64,000 nucleotides of DNA from CAYQJL01 sp964612295 (GCA_964612295.1 CAZTDY010000002.1:107439-171438), one strand, 5' to 3'. Positions 17,157 through 25,951 are shown, counted from the stretch's first letter. Notes: generated from the sequence alone by a model not told the origin. Program-made: numbers and translations.

Positions 17157-18728
17157 GTGGACCAGAAGATTCCTGACAGCCCTGCTTCACACCAGCCGGA
17201 TCACCACTACCGCCTGGACACGCCGGCGCCGCTGGAGGAAGGCGCCCGCCGGCGGGTGACCCTGCTCTTTCAAGGTCTCACGCGTTCGCATGCACGCCTG
17301 GTCGAGGGCGCCTGGGAGGGTCAGGGCTACCAGGTCAAGAGCCTTCCGGCCCCGGACAATGAAGCGCTGGCCATCGGCCGCGAGTATTGCAGCAAAGGAA
17401 TGTGCAACCCGACCTACTACACCGTCGGGAATCTGCTGAAGTACCTGCGCGGTTTGCGACGGGCGGGGGTCCCGCAGATCGAAGATCGTTTCGTCTATGT
17501 GACCGCCGGGGCCTGCGGGCCTTGCCGCTTCGGGACCTATGAGGCGGAATTTCGCAGGGCGCTCGACCAGGCCGGCTTTCCCGGACTCCGCATCGTGCTG
17601 GTGCAGCAGTCAGAGGGCGTGGCCCAGGCCGGCGATTCCAGCGGACTGCACTTCGATCGGGCGTTCATCCTCGCGTTGGGCCGGGCGCTCATCGTGGGGG
17701 ACCTCCTGGGCGAACTCGGCAATACGCTGAGGCCCTACGAGGTCGAGCCCGGCTCGGTTGATGACGCGCTGGAACAGGGCCGCCGGTGGCTCTACTGGGC
17801 CCTGCGCGACCGGGAGAGCCCGGTGCCCGTTCTCAGGCGGATCCGCCGCGCGCTGGACGCCCTACCCATGAACTACCTGCGCGTTCGGCCGCGGGTGAAA
17901 CTCACCGGGGAGTTCTGGGCCCAGACCACCGAGGGGGATGGGAACTACCATCTCGTTCGCTGGCTCACCGAGGCCGGCGCCGAGGTGATGACCGAGCCGG
18001 TGGGCACCTGGATCGAGTACCTGCTCTGGCGGCAACTCCAGTGGACGCGCGATCGGCGCGGGCTGGCGACGGACGATCCGCGCCAGAAGAGCCCCTTCCG
18101 TGAGCTGTGGCTGCGCGTCGGGCAGCTTCTCTTCGATTCGGTGCACGGCACCTACCGGGCCGCCCTCGGGTTTCGAACCGAACCGCTGAGTTCGATGGAT
18201 CTGTTGGCGAAGTACGCGGAGGACTACTACAACCCCCGCATCGATGGGGGCGAGGCTCATCTCGAAGTTGCCAAGACGATCGCCACGGTTCGCAAACGAC
18301 GGGCGCACATGGTGGTGTCGGTCAAGCCGTTCGGCTGTATGCCAAGCACCCAGAGCGACGGCGTGCAGGTGAAGGTCCTGGCCGACCACCCGGATGCCCT
18401 TTTCGTGTCGGTCGAGACCTCGGGCGACAGCGAGGTCCATGTGAAGAGCCGGATCGAGATGGTGCTCTCCGAAGCGAAGGCCAAGGCGCAGGAGGAGTTC
18501 GAGGAGGTGGCCCGCCGACTTGAGCTACCCCATCTGATCACCGATCCGCCAGGTGACCTCGAGATGCCGACCGCGACCACACCGCTGCCGAGGAGGGCGA
18601 TTGGCACCGCCGCGAGCTACCTGTGGTGGCTGCAACGCCCCGCGGCCCTGCGAGCGCTGCCCGTGCCGAGTGAGGCGATCACCGACCTGCTGCGCCGGTA
18701 CCGGCGGGGGATCGAGAACGACCGATAG
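17157..18728 (+). CDS. HgdB-like 2-hydroxyacyl-CoA dehydratase-related Fe-S protein
   Basis: A 523-residue protein related to the D component/HgdB family that pairs with long activases. Its Cys motifs fit the family: REYCSKGMCNPTYYTVGNLL, TAGACGPCRFGTYEAEFRRA and KPFGCMPSTQSDGV. No separate alpha/beta dehydratase subunits, CoA-transferase or acyl-CoA dehydrogenase follow, so a classical amino-acid fermentation operon is not present. The protein may instead be the reductase partner of the upstream activase for an unidentified substrate. The start is GTG 17157, with AAAGGAG 13 nt upstream, a longer spacing than usual; no better start is visible. It ends 17 nt before the convergent NrnA-like gene. 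Confidence 0.82.
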   Translation: MDQKIPDSPASHQPDHHYRLDTPAPLEEGARRRVTLLFQGLTRSHARLVEGAWEGQGYQVKSLPAPDNEALAIGREYCSKGMCNPTYYTVGNLLKYLRGLRRAGVPQIEDRFVYVTAGACGPCRFGTYEAEFRRALDQAGFPGLRIVLVQQSEGVAQAGDSSGLHFDRAFILALGRALIVGDLLGELGNTLRPYEVEPGSVDDALEQGRRWLYWALRDRESPVPVLRRIRRALDALPMNYLRVRPRVKLTGEFWAQTTEGDGNYHLVRWLTEAGAEVMTEPVGTWIEYLLWRQLQWTRDRRGLATDDPRQKSPFRELWLRVGQLLFDSVHGTYRAALGFRTEPLSSMDLLAKYAEDYYNPRIDGGEAHLEVAKTIATVRKRRAHMVVSVKPFGCMPSTQSDGVQVKVLADHPDALFVSVETSGDSEVHVKSRIEMVLSEAKAKAQEEFEEVARRLELPHLITDPPGDLEMPTATTPLPRRAIGTAASYLWWLQRPAALRALPVPSEAITDLLRRYRRGIENDR

Positions 18729-18748
18729 GCGTAGGTGGTTGTGTCCTA
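18728..18748. terminator. Short hairpin between convergent genes
   Basis: CGTAGG (18728-18733) pairs with CCTACG (18743-18748) around a 9-nt loop, exactly between the HgdB-like and NrnA-like stop codons. There is no T-tract, so its value as a bidirectional terminator is uncertain. Confidence 0.3.
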
Positions 18749-19762
18749 CGACTCCGGGGCGACCGCGTCGCCCCCGCGAATCAGGTCACGAACGAGCGCA
18801 AGAACCTCCTCGGTGCATCGAGAGACCGGGCCGTCCACATGCGCGCCGGACGCGAACGGGTGCCCGCCTCCACCCAGCTTCGCCGCCACCCGGCTCACGG
18901 CGTAGCGGCCCTTCGATCGCAAGCTCACCTTCTGCCGGCCGTTTGCGCGTTCCTTGAAGATGATGGCGATCTCGACGCCTGAGATTTCGAGCAGCTGAGT
19001 CAGGGCGTCGCGGAGTTCGTCAGGCTTGGCCTGGGTCTGCTCAATCAGTGCAGCGTCGATCGACGCCCAGGCGATGAGCCCCCCCTCCTCGAGCTGATAG
19101 GACTGGAGAAGCGCCCCGGTGAGCGCCACCTGGGCGGTGGTTTTTGAGGCAAATGCGTGACGGTACACCTTGTCCGAATCCGCCCCCAGCGCGATCAGAT
19201 CGGCGGCGACACGGTGGGTTTCGGGCCGCCGGCGCAGGTACTTGAAGAAATTGGTGTCGTAGGCGATTGCCAAATAGAGGCAGGTGGCGGTCTCGGCGCT
19301 GATGGGCAGCCCCAAGGCCTTGATCACGTGCCAGCAAACCTCGCCGGTCGAGGATGACTCGTGGTCGCAAAGAATCTGCTCGGGAGGGTTGCCCTTGATT
19401 GGATGGTGATCGAGGTAGAGCACCTCGCGCGGCGCCATGCCCAGCTGATCGCCGAGCTCTCCGAGCATGGCGAGCTGGTGGGCGTCGACGACCAGAATCA
19501 GCTCATGTTCTTCGATCAGGGCGCTCCGATCCTCTTCGGTGATCAGGAGCCACTCGACCGCGTCATGGGCGCCGGGCAGGAAACGGTAGCGGGGGGGAAT
19601 CTCGCCGACCGTCACCACCGTCACCTTGCGCTCGTCGGAGGCAAGCTGCCGGCGAAGGGCGAGCTGGCACCCGATCCCGTCGCCGTCGGGGGCCTGATGC
19701 GTGGCGATCAAGATACTCCGGGCGGCCAGGAGTTGCTGGGCGAACTGCTCGAATGTCAACAC
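18746..19762 (-). CDS. DHH/DHHA1 phosphoesterase, NrnA-like (oligoribonuclease/pAp phosphatase)
   Basis: A 338-residue DHH-family protein. It has ATHQAPDGDGIG (first metal motif), LVVDAH, the DHH signature LDHHPIKG, DTNFF, and the C-terminal DHHA1 substrate-binding motif KLGGGGHPFASG. This arrangement and length match NrnA, which degrades short RNA oligomers and removes the 3' phosphate from pAp. A related cyclic-dinucleotide or other DHH phosphatase is possible. The start is GTG 19762 with GAGG 5 nt upstream; GTG 19807 would add a non-conserved leader. It lies 112 nt downstream of the subtilase gene on the same strand. Confidence 0.88.
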   Translation of the reverse strand: MLTFEQFAQQLLAARSILIATHQAPDGDGIGCQLALRRQLASDERKVTVVTVGEIPPRYRFLPGAHDAVEWLLITEEDRSALIEEHELILVVDAHQLAMLGELGDQLGMAPREVLYLDHHPIKGNPPEQILCDHESSSTGEVCWHVIKALGLPISAETATCLYLAIAYDTNFFKYLRRRPETHRVAADLIALGADSDKVYRHAFASKTTAQVALTGALLQSYQLEEGGLIAWASIDAALIEQTQAKPDELRDALTQLLEISGVEIAIIFKERANGRQKVSLRSKGRYAVSRVAAKLGGGGHPFASGAHVDGPVSRCTEEVLALVRDLIRGGDAVAPES

Positions 19763-19874
19763 CGCTGCCTCTTCTCTAGGCGGGTCTGCGACCCTCCAAA
19801 CGGTCACTCCGGATCATTGAGGAACCGCCAAATATAGTCGCAGCGGTCCGGCCGGTCAACAGCCCAGCCGTCTG

Positions 19875-21830
19875 TCATTGGATCAGATAGGTGCGGCCCT
19901 TCGCCTCCCAGTCCTCGCCCCGGGCCCTCAGAAGATAGAGCCCCAGGGGGAGCCTCTGCCCGCGGGCATCCAGGGCGCGCCAGGTGAAGGTCTCACCTCG
20001 CAGCTGGGTCGCGGAGAGGATGGAGCGGTGGACTAAGCGCCCGCCCGCGTCGAAGACCTCCAGCTGCCCACCTGTGGCGGAGACATCCTCTAAGCGTAGA
20101 GCGACCTCCCCACGGGCTGGAGAACTCACCGCGAGGCGGCCGCCGCCAACCGCGCGCTTTCCCTCCTCGGCGGCTTCGGGCATGCGAAGGATGCCCCAGT
20201 CGCAGGCTTCGGGGTCGTCGAATCCGGCCTCTGCGGCGCTTCGCTCCAGAATCGCGGCCACCGCCTCAGGCGACCAGCGAAAGTCGAAGAAGCCGCCCTC
20301 GGGCGCCGCATCGTAGAGGAGCGCGACCGCGCCCGCGACGTGTGGACAGGCCGCCGACGTCCCGCCGAATGGGGCGGTCGTGTGGGTGGTCACCTGATCG
20401 AGCGCACAGATCTCCGGCTTCGATACACCCTGCGGGGTGGGGCCCCGCGAGCTGAAGCTCTCGAGCACGGGGGTCACGCCACTCAGCGAGTAGGCGCCCA
20501 CCGACAGGACCTCTTCGGCATCTGCCGGGATCACGAAGCTGCCGGCCGTCGTGCCGTGTTCGGGGAGGGGACGGCCGCCGAGCTGGAATAAGCGAAGGTT
20601 TGCGCCCTCGATGCCCGTCTTGCGCCGGATGACCAGCTCGACCGTGCTGCGAACGCTCGAGGTCGTGTAGAACAGCTCCCGGTAGGCGTAGCCCTCCGGC
20701 GTGGTGGCCTGCTCGCTGGTGGCAACGAGTTCCCCTTGTTCGTAGAGGTCCATTTCGAAGCCCAGGTCGTGGGAGTAGGGCCAGCGATCCCAGGTGAGCA
20801 CCCAGACGTACTCGGTGCGAACCTCAACGTGCTGGTCGGTGATGGTCGTGTCGCCTGCCGCATCGAACTCATGGGTGTCATCCCCGTTGTCATCGAGGAA
20901 GGCCCCGCCCCAGAAGGCGGTCGCCTGGTTGCCGACAGCGTTGACCCACAACATGTCGTTGTTGATGGCGGTGTGCACGAGGTCCACGATGTCGCCGGTG
21001 CCGTCGCCCGGTCCCCAGAACCAGCCCACCGAGTGGGAGACGATCGAAACCCCTTCGTCGCGCATCCACCGGATGGCCGCTTCCAGCTCGGTCGGCGTGG
21101 CCGCGTTGGCCAGGTAGAGCTGGGCCCCGGGAGCGACGTCGTGGACGATCTCCGCGCAAGCCGTCCCGTGCGCGGTTCCGTTGCTGAGGTCGCCTCCACC
21201 ACTGGTGCTGCCGACGAACGCGCGCATCTGCGTGTCGGCCGGAAGCTCTGATCCGAGAAGCCCACGGGCGCCGATAAAGCCCACATCCAGCACGCCCACC
21301 TTGATGTCGGTGCCGTCGACTCCCTGCGAGTGGAGACGGGGCGCCCCGCACTCGGCAACCCCCTCACTGATCTTGGCGAGGGGAAGTCCGGTGGGGGGGC
21401 GCATGGCGCTGTAGAGCCCCGGAATCTCGGCCAGCCGCGGCAGGTCTCCGATGGGGAGGCAGACCTGTGCACGATGGCCCCCTGCGCCTTCCCAGCGCAG
21501 CGCCGGGATCGCCGCCTCGCAGGCGGCGCGCAGGGTTTGTGCATCCTCGCCGCCGGGCCCCGTGTCGATCTGCAGCCTCAGCCAGCCCTGGGCGAAGAGC
21601 GCGTCATCGACATGAAAGAGCGGGCTCCGGGCGGGCCAGGGGGCGTAACAACCCTGTCCGGGCGAGCCGGGGGAGAGGCGCATCAGCTGTTCTTCCCACA
21701 CGGTGTGAACCTCGCGCACCCAGGGCGCGAGGGGATCGTGGCTATCCGGGGCCGCGACTGCAACCACCTGACCATGGATCCCGAGCAGGGCGATACAGAC
21801 GAGGATCATCTTCAGTCGGCTCATTCTCAT
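19875..21830 (-). CDS. Secreted subtilisin-like serine protease (S8) with FlgD-like C-terminal domain
   Basis: A 651-residue exported protease. An N-terminal signal peptide (about residues 1-27) is followed by a pro-region and an S8 domain with a complete catalytic set: Asp182 in GVLDVGF, His221 in TAHGTACAE, Asn301 in NAVGNQ and Ser492 in GGTSAACPH. A long insert between Asn and Ser (about 305-430) contains beta-rich sequence. The last 65 residues (EVFDAGGRLVHRSI, FTWRALDARGQRLPLGLYLL) form a FlgD-type Ig-like domain, a C-terminal module common on secreted proteins of FCB-group bacteria and reminiscent of type IX sorting domains. The ATG at 21830 overlaps the TGA of the upstream barrel gene (ATGA), so the two are coupled. 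Confidence 0.92.
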   Translation of the reverse strand: MRMSRLKMILVCIALLGIHGQVVAVAAPDSHDPLAPWVREVHTVWEEQLMRLSPGSPGQGCYAPWPARSPLFHVDDALFAQGWLRLQIDTGPGGEDAQTLRAACEAAIPALRWEGAGGHRAQVCLPIGDLPRLAEIPGLYSAMRPPTGLPLAKISEGVAECGAPRLHSQGVDGTDIKVGVLDVGFIGARGLLGSELPADTQMRAFVGSTSGGGDLSNGTAHGTACAEIVHDVAPGAQLYLANAATPTELEAAIRWMRDEGVSIVSHSVGWFWGPGDGTGDIVDLVHTAINNDMLWVNAVGNQATAFWGGAFLDDNGDDTHEFDAAGDTTITDQHVEVRTEYVWVLTWDRWPYSHDLGFEMDLYEQGELVATSEQATTPEGYAYRELFYTTSSVRSTVELVIRRKTGIEGANLRLFQLGGRPLPEHGTTAGSFVIPADAEEVLSVGAYSLSGVTPVLESFSSRGPTPQGVSKPEICALDQVTTHTTAPFGGTSAACPHVAGAVALLYDAAPEGGFFDFRWSPEAVAAILERSAAEAGFDDPEACDWGILRMPEAAEEGKRAVGGGRLAVSSPARGEVALRLEDVSATGGQLEVFDAGGRLVHRSILSATQLRGETFTWRALDARGQRLPLGLYLLRARGEDWEAKGRTYLIQ

Positions 21831-22510
21831 TCCCCTCCCTCGCCGGTGGCGGCCTGCCACCCGGATCCGGCCCAGAACCAACCCACCCGAACGCCGTACC
21901 AGCCCGGGGTCATCGAGGTCGTCTGAGAGCTGTTGCCCGGCACCGCCTCGCGATCGGCCCGGGCCCACATGGATTCGGCCCACACTTCGAGGCCGCCCGA
22001 GCCCGTGATCTTCAGCCGCACTCCGGCATCGATGCCGAAGGAGATCCAGGATCCGCTGGATTCATGACGGTCTTTCAGCTCGAGTGAGCCGATTCCCGCC
22101 GACCAGCTTTCCGAGAAATAGACGTACCCCACCTGGGGGCCCCCGTAGAGCTGCAGGCTGGGGCTGGCGAGATGGACAGCGTGGGCATAGAGGCTGATGG
22201 GCACGAATCTCAGTTTGGTCTTGCTGGAGGTGATGAAGTCCACCGCCTCCGGTTCGGCCTCCCCAAATGAGTAGGCCCCTTTCAGGCCGATCGCGACCCA
22301 GCGGCGGCGCATCATCTCGAGCGAAAGGCTCAGCGCCGGCCGCGTGCCGTAGAGCTCATTGATCCGATCGTCCGAGAAGATGGTCGCCCCTCCGCCCACC
22401 GTGGCGACCGGTCCGGTGGCCCGCGCAGGGCCGGCGCCCACCAGGCCTAAGGCGGTCACCAGAAGCAGGGAGGCGATGGGGATCGCCAGGGATCTCTTGG
22501 GGTGTGCCAT
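21827..22510 (-). CDS. Outer-membrane beta-barrel protein, small
   Basis: A 227-residue protein with an N-terminal signal peptide (LAIPIASLLLVTALGLVGAG, cleavage near ARA-TG). The mature part is made of alternating amphipathic strands rich in Gly and aromatic residues (VGGGATIFSDD, LQLYGGPQVGYVYFSESW, GWYGVRVGWFW), like small porin-type or OmpW/PF13505 barrels. The final residues after WFW are not the usual terminal aromatic strand end, so barrel closure is inferred. ATG 22510 has AGAGGA 6 nt upstream. It is the first gene of a minus-strand pair with the subtilase and overlaps it by 4 nt, suggesting the barrel anchors or exports the protease. Confidence 0.72.
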   Translation of the reverse strand: MAHPKRSLAIPIASLLLVTALGLVGAGPARATGPVATVGGGATIFSDDRINELYGTRPALSLSLEMMRRRWVAIGLKGAYSFGEAEPEAVDFITSSKTKLRFVPISLYAHAVHLASPSLQLYGGPQVGYVYFSESWSAGIGSLELKDRHESSGSWISFGIDAGVRLKITGSGGLEVWAESMWARADREAVPGNSSQTTSMTPGWYGVRVGWFWAGSGWQAATGEGGE

Positions 22511-23114
22511 GCTGCGTCCTCTTGTTCGAATGGGCCGGCAGTTTCGGGTCGCATCCGCGACCCTTTCAGCTGCACCCTGCACTGTCAGCGCAATCTACGC
22601 CAGCCTTCGGTGGGGCGCAACCCGGGGGTGATGGGGAACAGATCGCTTCAGGATTCCGTCAGGGATGACGGATTTCTGAGGCCTTCGGCAGCCGCCCCTC
22701 AAGGGCTCCCAAGCGGCACGTTTTGTAAGCCGTTCGAATCATGCGTGTTATACGCGGGGCTCTCGTGGGGAAGCGCTGGGAAACGCGCCACGGCGGTGGC
22801 ACACCTGATGCATGTAGGGGAAGTGGTTGTATGCTCTCTCTCACAACCAACGACCACCTCGGGGACTGGTGGACGGCAGTGAGTACACAGCAGCCGACTC
22901 GCGGGAACTAGGCTCCATACCCTTGAGTTCGGAAGGTGATCGGCTCCATGGAGGCCGTCCCCGGTCCAGCGAGGGAATCTCCCTTCCCGCCGTAATTTAG
23001 CATTGACTTCCCCCGTATGCGGTCGATACACTCCTTCGGCAGTCAATTCTAATCGGATTCTGCACCCAAACTATCTCTATCTACCCTGGTAACCTTGGAA
23101 GGGGTGATTCCTGT
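22511..23114. other. 600-bp non-coding region with several hairpins
   Basis: No convincing gene lies between the barrel gene and rpsU. On the + strand I see perfect or near-perfect hairpins at 22655-22672 (TCCGTCA/TGACGGA, followed by TTTCT), 22824-22849 (TGGTTGT/ACAACCA), 22854-22872 (CCACC/GGTGG), 22941-22957 (CGGC.TCC/GGAGGCCG) and 22972-22984 (AGGGA/TCCCT). The right end carries a promoter-like pair and the rpsU leader. The region could hold divergent promoters plus a structured RNA. I do not recognise tmRNA, 6S or SRP RNA in it. Confidence 0.5.
23003..23030 (+). promoter_or_regulatory. Possible sigma70-type promoter for rpsU and the macromolecular-synthesis operon
   Basis: TTGACT (23003-23008), a 16-nt spacer and GATACA (23025-23030) lie about 85 nt before the rpsU start. 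The -35 is strong and the -10 keeps three consensus bases. The surrounding sequence is more AT-rich than the genes. Confidence 0.4.
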
Positions 23115-23306
23115 ATGCCCGGAGTACGGGTTAAAGACGGCGAATCGTTCGAGAGTGCACTTCGCCGATTCAAGAAGAAGTGTGAGAAGGCTGGCATTCT
23201 TTCGGATCTCCGCAAGCACCAACATTTCGAGAAGCCGAGTGAGCGGCGGAAGCGGAAAGAGAACGCTGCGCGTCGCAAAGCGCTATCCAAAGCCCGAGGT
23301 CGCTAG
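23115..23306 (+). CDS. rpsU: 30S ribosomal protein S21
   Basis: A 63-residue basic protein with the S21 signature: VKDGESFESALRRFKKKCEK and then an Arg/Lys-rich tail (PSERRKRKENAARRKAL). S21 binds near the 3' end of 16S rRNA and helps initiation. The ribosome-binding site is an extended one: GGAAGGGGTGATT (23097-23109) matches the anti-Shine-Dalgarno region almost along its full length. It opens an rpsU-mutS2-dnaG-rpoD cluster, the classical macromolecular-synthesis arrangement with mutS2 added. A hairpin after the gene may separate it from the downstream genes. Confidence 0.97.
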   Translation: MPGVRVKDGESFESALRRFKKKCEKAGILSDLRKHQHFEKPSERRKRKENAARRKALSKARGR

Positions 23307-23308
23307 CA

Positions 23309-23331
23309 CCTGCGCTCGAGCCCGCAGGTTT
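23309..23331 (+). terminator. Hairpin after rpsU (possible terminator or attenuator)
   Basis: CCTGCG (23309-23314) pairs with CGCAGG (23323-23328) and is followed by TTT. A partial terminator here would give more S21 mRNA than mutS2-dnaG-rpoD mRNA, as in classical operons of this type. The T-tract is short. Confidence 0.4.
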
Positions 23332-23418
23332 CGATATTTCATCCGTCAGAGTCATCCGGATCCGTCGCTGCTGATTCCGGACGCTGGGGCTGTTTAGCTT
23401 TTCCGGATGGAGGAGCGG

Positions 23419-25932
23419 GTGAACGATCACGCTCTGCAGGCACTCGAATTCGATCGGATCCGCGAGCTGCTCGTTGTCCGGGCGGCCTCTCTGCCCGGGA
23501 AAGAGCGCCTTCAGACTGCGGGACCCTTCGATTCCATCGAGCGGGCGCACGCTGCCTTGGGCTTGCTGCGCCAGATAGTGGCGCTACGGCTTGAAGAACC
23601 CAGCTGGCCCGAAATCCCCGTGCCCGACTTGCGGTCCTGGATTGCTCAGGCCCGAACGCCGGGGAGCGTGCTGGAAGCCGATGCCCTTCAGGAAGTCGGG
23701 CGAGCGCTGCAGTTGGCCAAGCGGATTCGCGCGGTGTTTGCGCCGAGTGCCAGACGGGAGGCCTATCCCCAGCTGGCCGAGGTGGGCGATCGCGCCTCTG
23801 TCGATTCTGCCTTTGCCGCCCGGGTCGATCGGACCTTCGATCCATCGGGTGAGGTGCGAGACGAGGCCAGCTCGACCTTGCGATCGATTCGCCGCCGGCT
23901 TCGGCAACGGCAGCAGGAGGTCAGCCAACGGCTGGCCGGCCTGAGCCAAAGCTATCGGGAGAGCGGCGAAGACTCCTTCGTGACCCTGCGGGGGGGACGC
24001 TACGTCCTCAGCGTGGCCGCGGCGGAGCAGAGCCGCCTGAAGGGGATCGTCCACGACCGCTCCGCCACCGGGAAGACGGTCTACCTCGAGCCGCTCGACA
24101 TCGTCGAGGTGAACAACTCCTTAGCCGAACTCGAAGCCGATGAACGGGCCCAAGTCTTTCGCGTTCTCTCCGAGCTGACGGCCTGGGTGCGCGATCACGG
24201 CGGCGAATTGATTGAAACCCAAGAGGCCCTGGCGGCGTTGGATGAATTGAACGCCCGCGCGCGGCTGTGCGAACAGCTCGACGCCACCGCTCCCTGTCTG
24301 GACGCCGCCGCCGGCACCCTGCGGCTCGTAAAGGCCCGACACCCCCTCCTGCATCTGGCCGCGGGCAAAGAGGTCATCCCTCTGAACCTCGACTTGAACG
24401 ACGCCAGCAAGGGATTGGTCATCAGCGGCCCCAACATGGGGGGGAAGACCGTCGTGCTCAAGACCGCGGGACTGCTCGTCGCCATGGGGATGGCCGGCCT
24501 GTTCGTGCCGGCGGCTGAGGGGGCCGTGATTCCCTGGGTCGATGAGGTCTTCGTCGATATCGGTGATGAGCAATCGCTGGATTTCGACCTCAGCACCTAT
24601 GCCGGGCACCTGCGGAACATGGAGGCGATCCTCTCCAGCGCATCGAATCGCAGCCTCGTCCTGATCGATGAGCTGGGCGCCGGCACCGATCCGGATGAGG
24701 GGGCCGCGCTGGGGATCTCGCTGTTGCGGGAAATCGGAGAGCGCGGGAGCCTGTGCATCGCGACGACGCACCTGGGCGCCTTCAAGACCTTTGCGGCCGA
24801 CGCCGGCGGATTCACGAATGCCGCCATGGAACATGATCCCCAGACCCTCGAGCCGACCTACACTTTGCACGTGGGTCTGCCGGGACGATCGCACGCGTTC
24901 GAACTGGCCCGGCGGGAGGGGTGGCCGGCCCCCTGCCTCGAGGAGGCCCGTTCGTTGCTCAGCGACGAAAGGGTGCAGACCGAGTCGCTGCTCGCGCAGA
25001 TCCAGGCTGAGAGAACGGCACTCGGCGAGGAGCGCGAACGGACCGAGGCGGACCGGCAACGTTTGAGCGCCTCGAGAGAGCGATTCGAAGAGCTTACCGC
25101 CGAGCTGCAGGAGAAGGTCGACGGCGTGGAGCTCGAAAAGGCGATCGCTCAGGATCGCACGTTTGCCGAGCTCCGGCGCTTGATGCGGGAGATGAAATCC
25201 AGGCTGGCCCTGCTCGAAAAGCGTGAGAAGGAGATCGAGCAGCAGGCCGCCAATGCCGCGGCAGCCGCCCAGACCGGGTCCGCTCGGCCGGTGGGCGAGA
25301 TCCGCCGCTGGGTGCACGCCCGTGAGCGCGAAGCGGCCCAGCTGCGGAAAGAGCGCAGCGTACCGATCCGGCGGAAGGGATCGGGGGCAGCTGGCCGGAC
25401 GCCTCTGTTGGACGAGGAAATCGTTGCCGGCCGGACCGCTTTCGCGCGTAGCCTGGGGGTGAAGGTGGTCATCGGGGTCACCGACTCCGAAGGCGATCGC
25501 GTCTGGGTGGAGCACCTGGGCCGCCGCATCCAGGTCCGGCGAGGCGATCTGGAAGCTCTTCCCCCGGGAAGCGAAGAGGATTCGGCGCCTCCCGAACCGC
25601 TTCCGGTCCGTTTGCCCGAGGAGAGCAGCGAACTGGTCAGCGAGGCCCTGAGGGGCGAACTCGATCTGCGCGGTTTGGATCAGGAGGCCTCCCAGGACCG
25701 TCTCGAGCGGTTTTTGGATCGTGCGCTCATGGCGGGCGTCACGCGAGTGCGCATCATCCACGGAAAGGGAACCGGAGCGCTTCGCAGGCGTGTCCAAGAG
25801 GTACTGGGCCACCACCCTCTCGTGAAATCCCAAAGGGAGGGAGAATCGGGCGAAGGCGGCTGGGGCGTGACGATCGCCTTCCTGGACGGTGGACGTAAGG
25901 CGGGAACCCCCTCACAGGGGACTCAATCGTAG
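23419..25932 (+). CDS. mutS2: Endonuclease MutS2 with Smr domain
   Basis: An 837-residue MutS2. Blocks in order: N-terminal LEFDRIRELL, RGGRYVLSVAAAEQSRLKG, the ATPase Walker A GPNMGGKT, Walker B LVLIDELGAGTDPDEG, THLGAFK, a long charged coiled coil (about 520-640), and a C-terminal Smr nuclease domain with LDLRG and HGKGTGALRRR. MutS2 acts on branched DNA and on collided ribosomes rather than in mismatch repair. I chose GTG 23419, which has GGAGG 5 nt upstream and gives the family's usual N-terminus; ATG 23407 lies inside that Shine-Dalgarno region. It sits 112 nt after rpsU. The 3' end carries a GTAAGGCGGGAACC sequence and a CCCC/GGGG palindrome (25895-25920) similar to the end of the PfkB-type gene. 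Confidence 0.95.
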   Translation: MNDHALQALEFDRIRELLVVRAASLPGKERLQTAGPFDSIERAHAALGLLRQIVALRLEEPSWPEIPVPDLRSWIAQARTPGSVLEADALQEVGRALQLAKRIRAVFAPSARREAYPQLAEVGDRASVDSAFAARVDRTFDPSGEVRDEASSTLRSIRRRLRQRQQEVSQRLAGLSQSYRESGEDSFVTLRGGRYVLSVAAAEQSRLKGIVHDRSATGKTVYLEPLDIVEVNNSLAELEADERAQVFRVLSELTAWVRDHGGELIETQEALAALDELNARARLCEQLDATAPCLDAAAGTLRLVKARHPLLHLAAGKEVIPLNLDLNDASKGLVISGPNMGGKTVVLKTAGLLVAMGMAGLFVPAAEGAVIPWVDEVFVDIGDEQSLDFDLSTYAGHLRNMEAILSSASNRSLVLIDELGAGTDPDEGAALGISLLREIGERGSLCIATTHLGAFKTFAADAGGFTNAAMEHDPQTLEPTYTLHVGLPGRSHAFELARREGWPAPCLEEARSLLSDERVQTESLLAQIQAERTALGEERERTEADRQRLSASRERFEELTAELQEKVDGVELEKAIAQDRTFAELRRLMREMKSRLALLEKREKEIEQQAANAAAAAQTGSARPVGEIRRWVHAREREAAQLRKERSVPIRRKGSGAAGRTPLLDEEIVAGRTAFARSLGVKVVIGVTDSEGDRVWVEHLGRRIQVRRGDLEALPPGSEEDSAPPEPLPVRLPEESSELVSEALRGELDLRGLDQEASQDRLERFLDRALMAGVTRVRIIHGKGTGALRRRVQEVLGHHPLVKSQREGESGEGGWGVTIAFLDGGRKAGTPSQGTQS

Positions 25933-25951
25933 GCCGACGGTGGAGAGTAAG

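Noticed and set aside
22621..23000. Candidate tmRNA, 6S or SRP RNA before rpsU
   Set aside because: None of the conserved signatures (tag reading frame, 6S bubble, SRP GGAAG/GNAR loops in context) could be placed.
22699..23046. 115-codon minus-strand frame in the non-coding region
   Set aside because: No ribosome-binding site, Cys- and Arg-heavy composition of random G+C-rich frames, and it crosses the hairpins and the rpsU promoter region.
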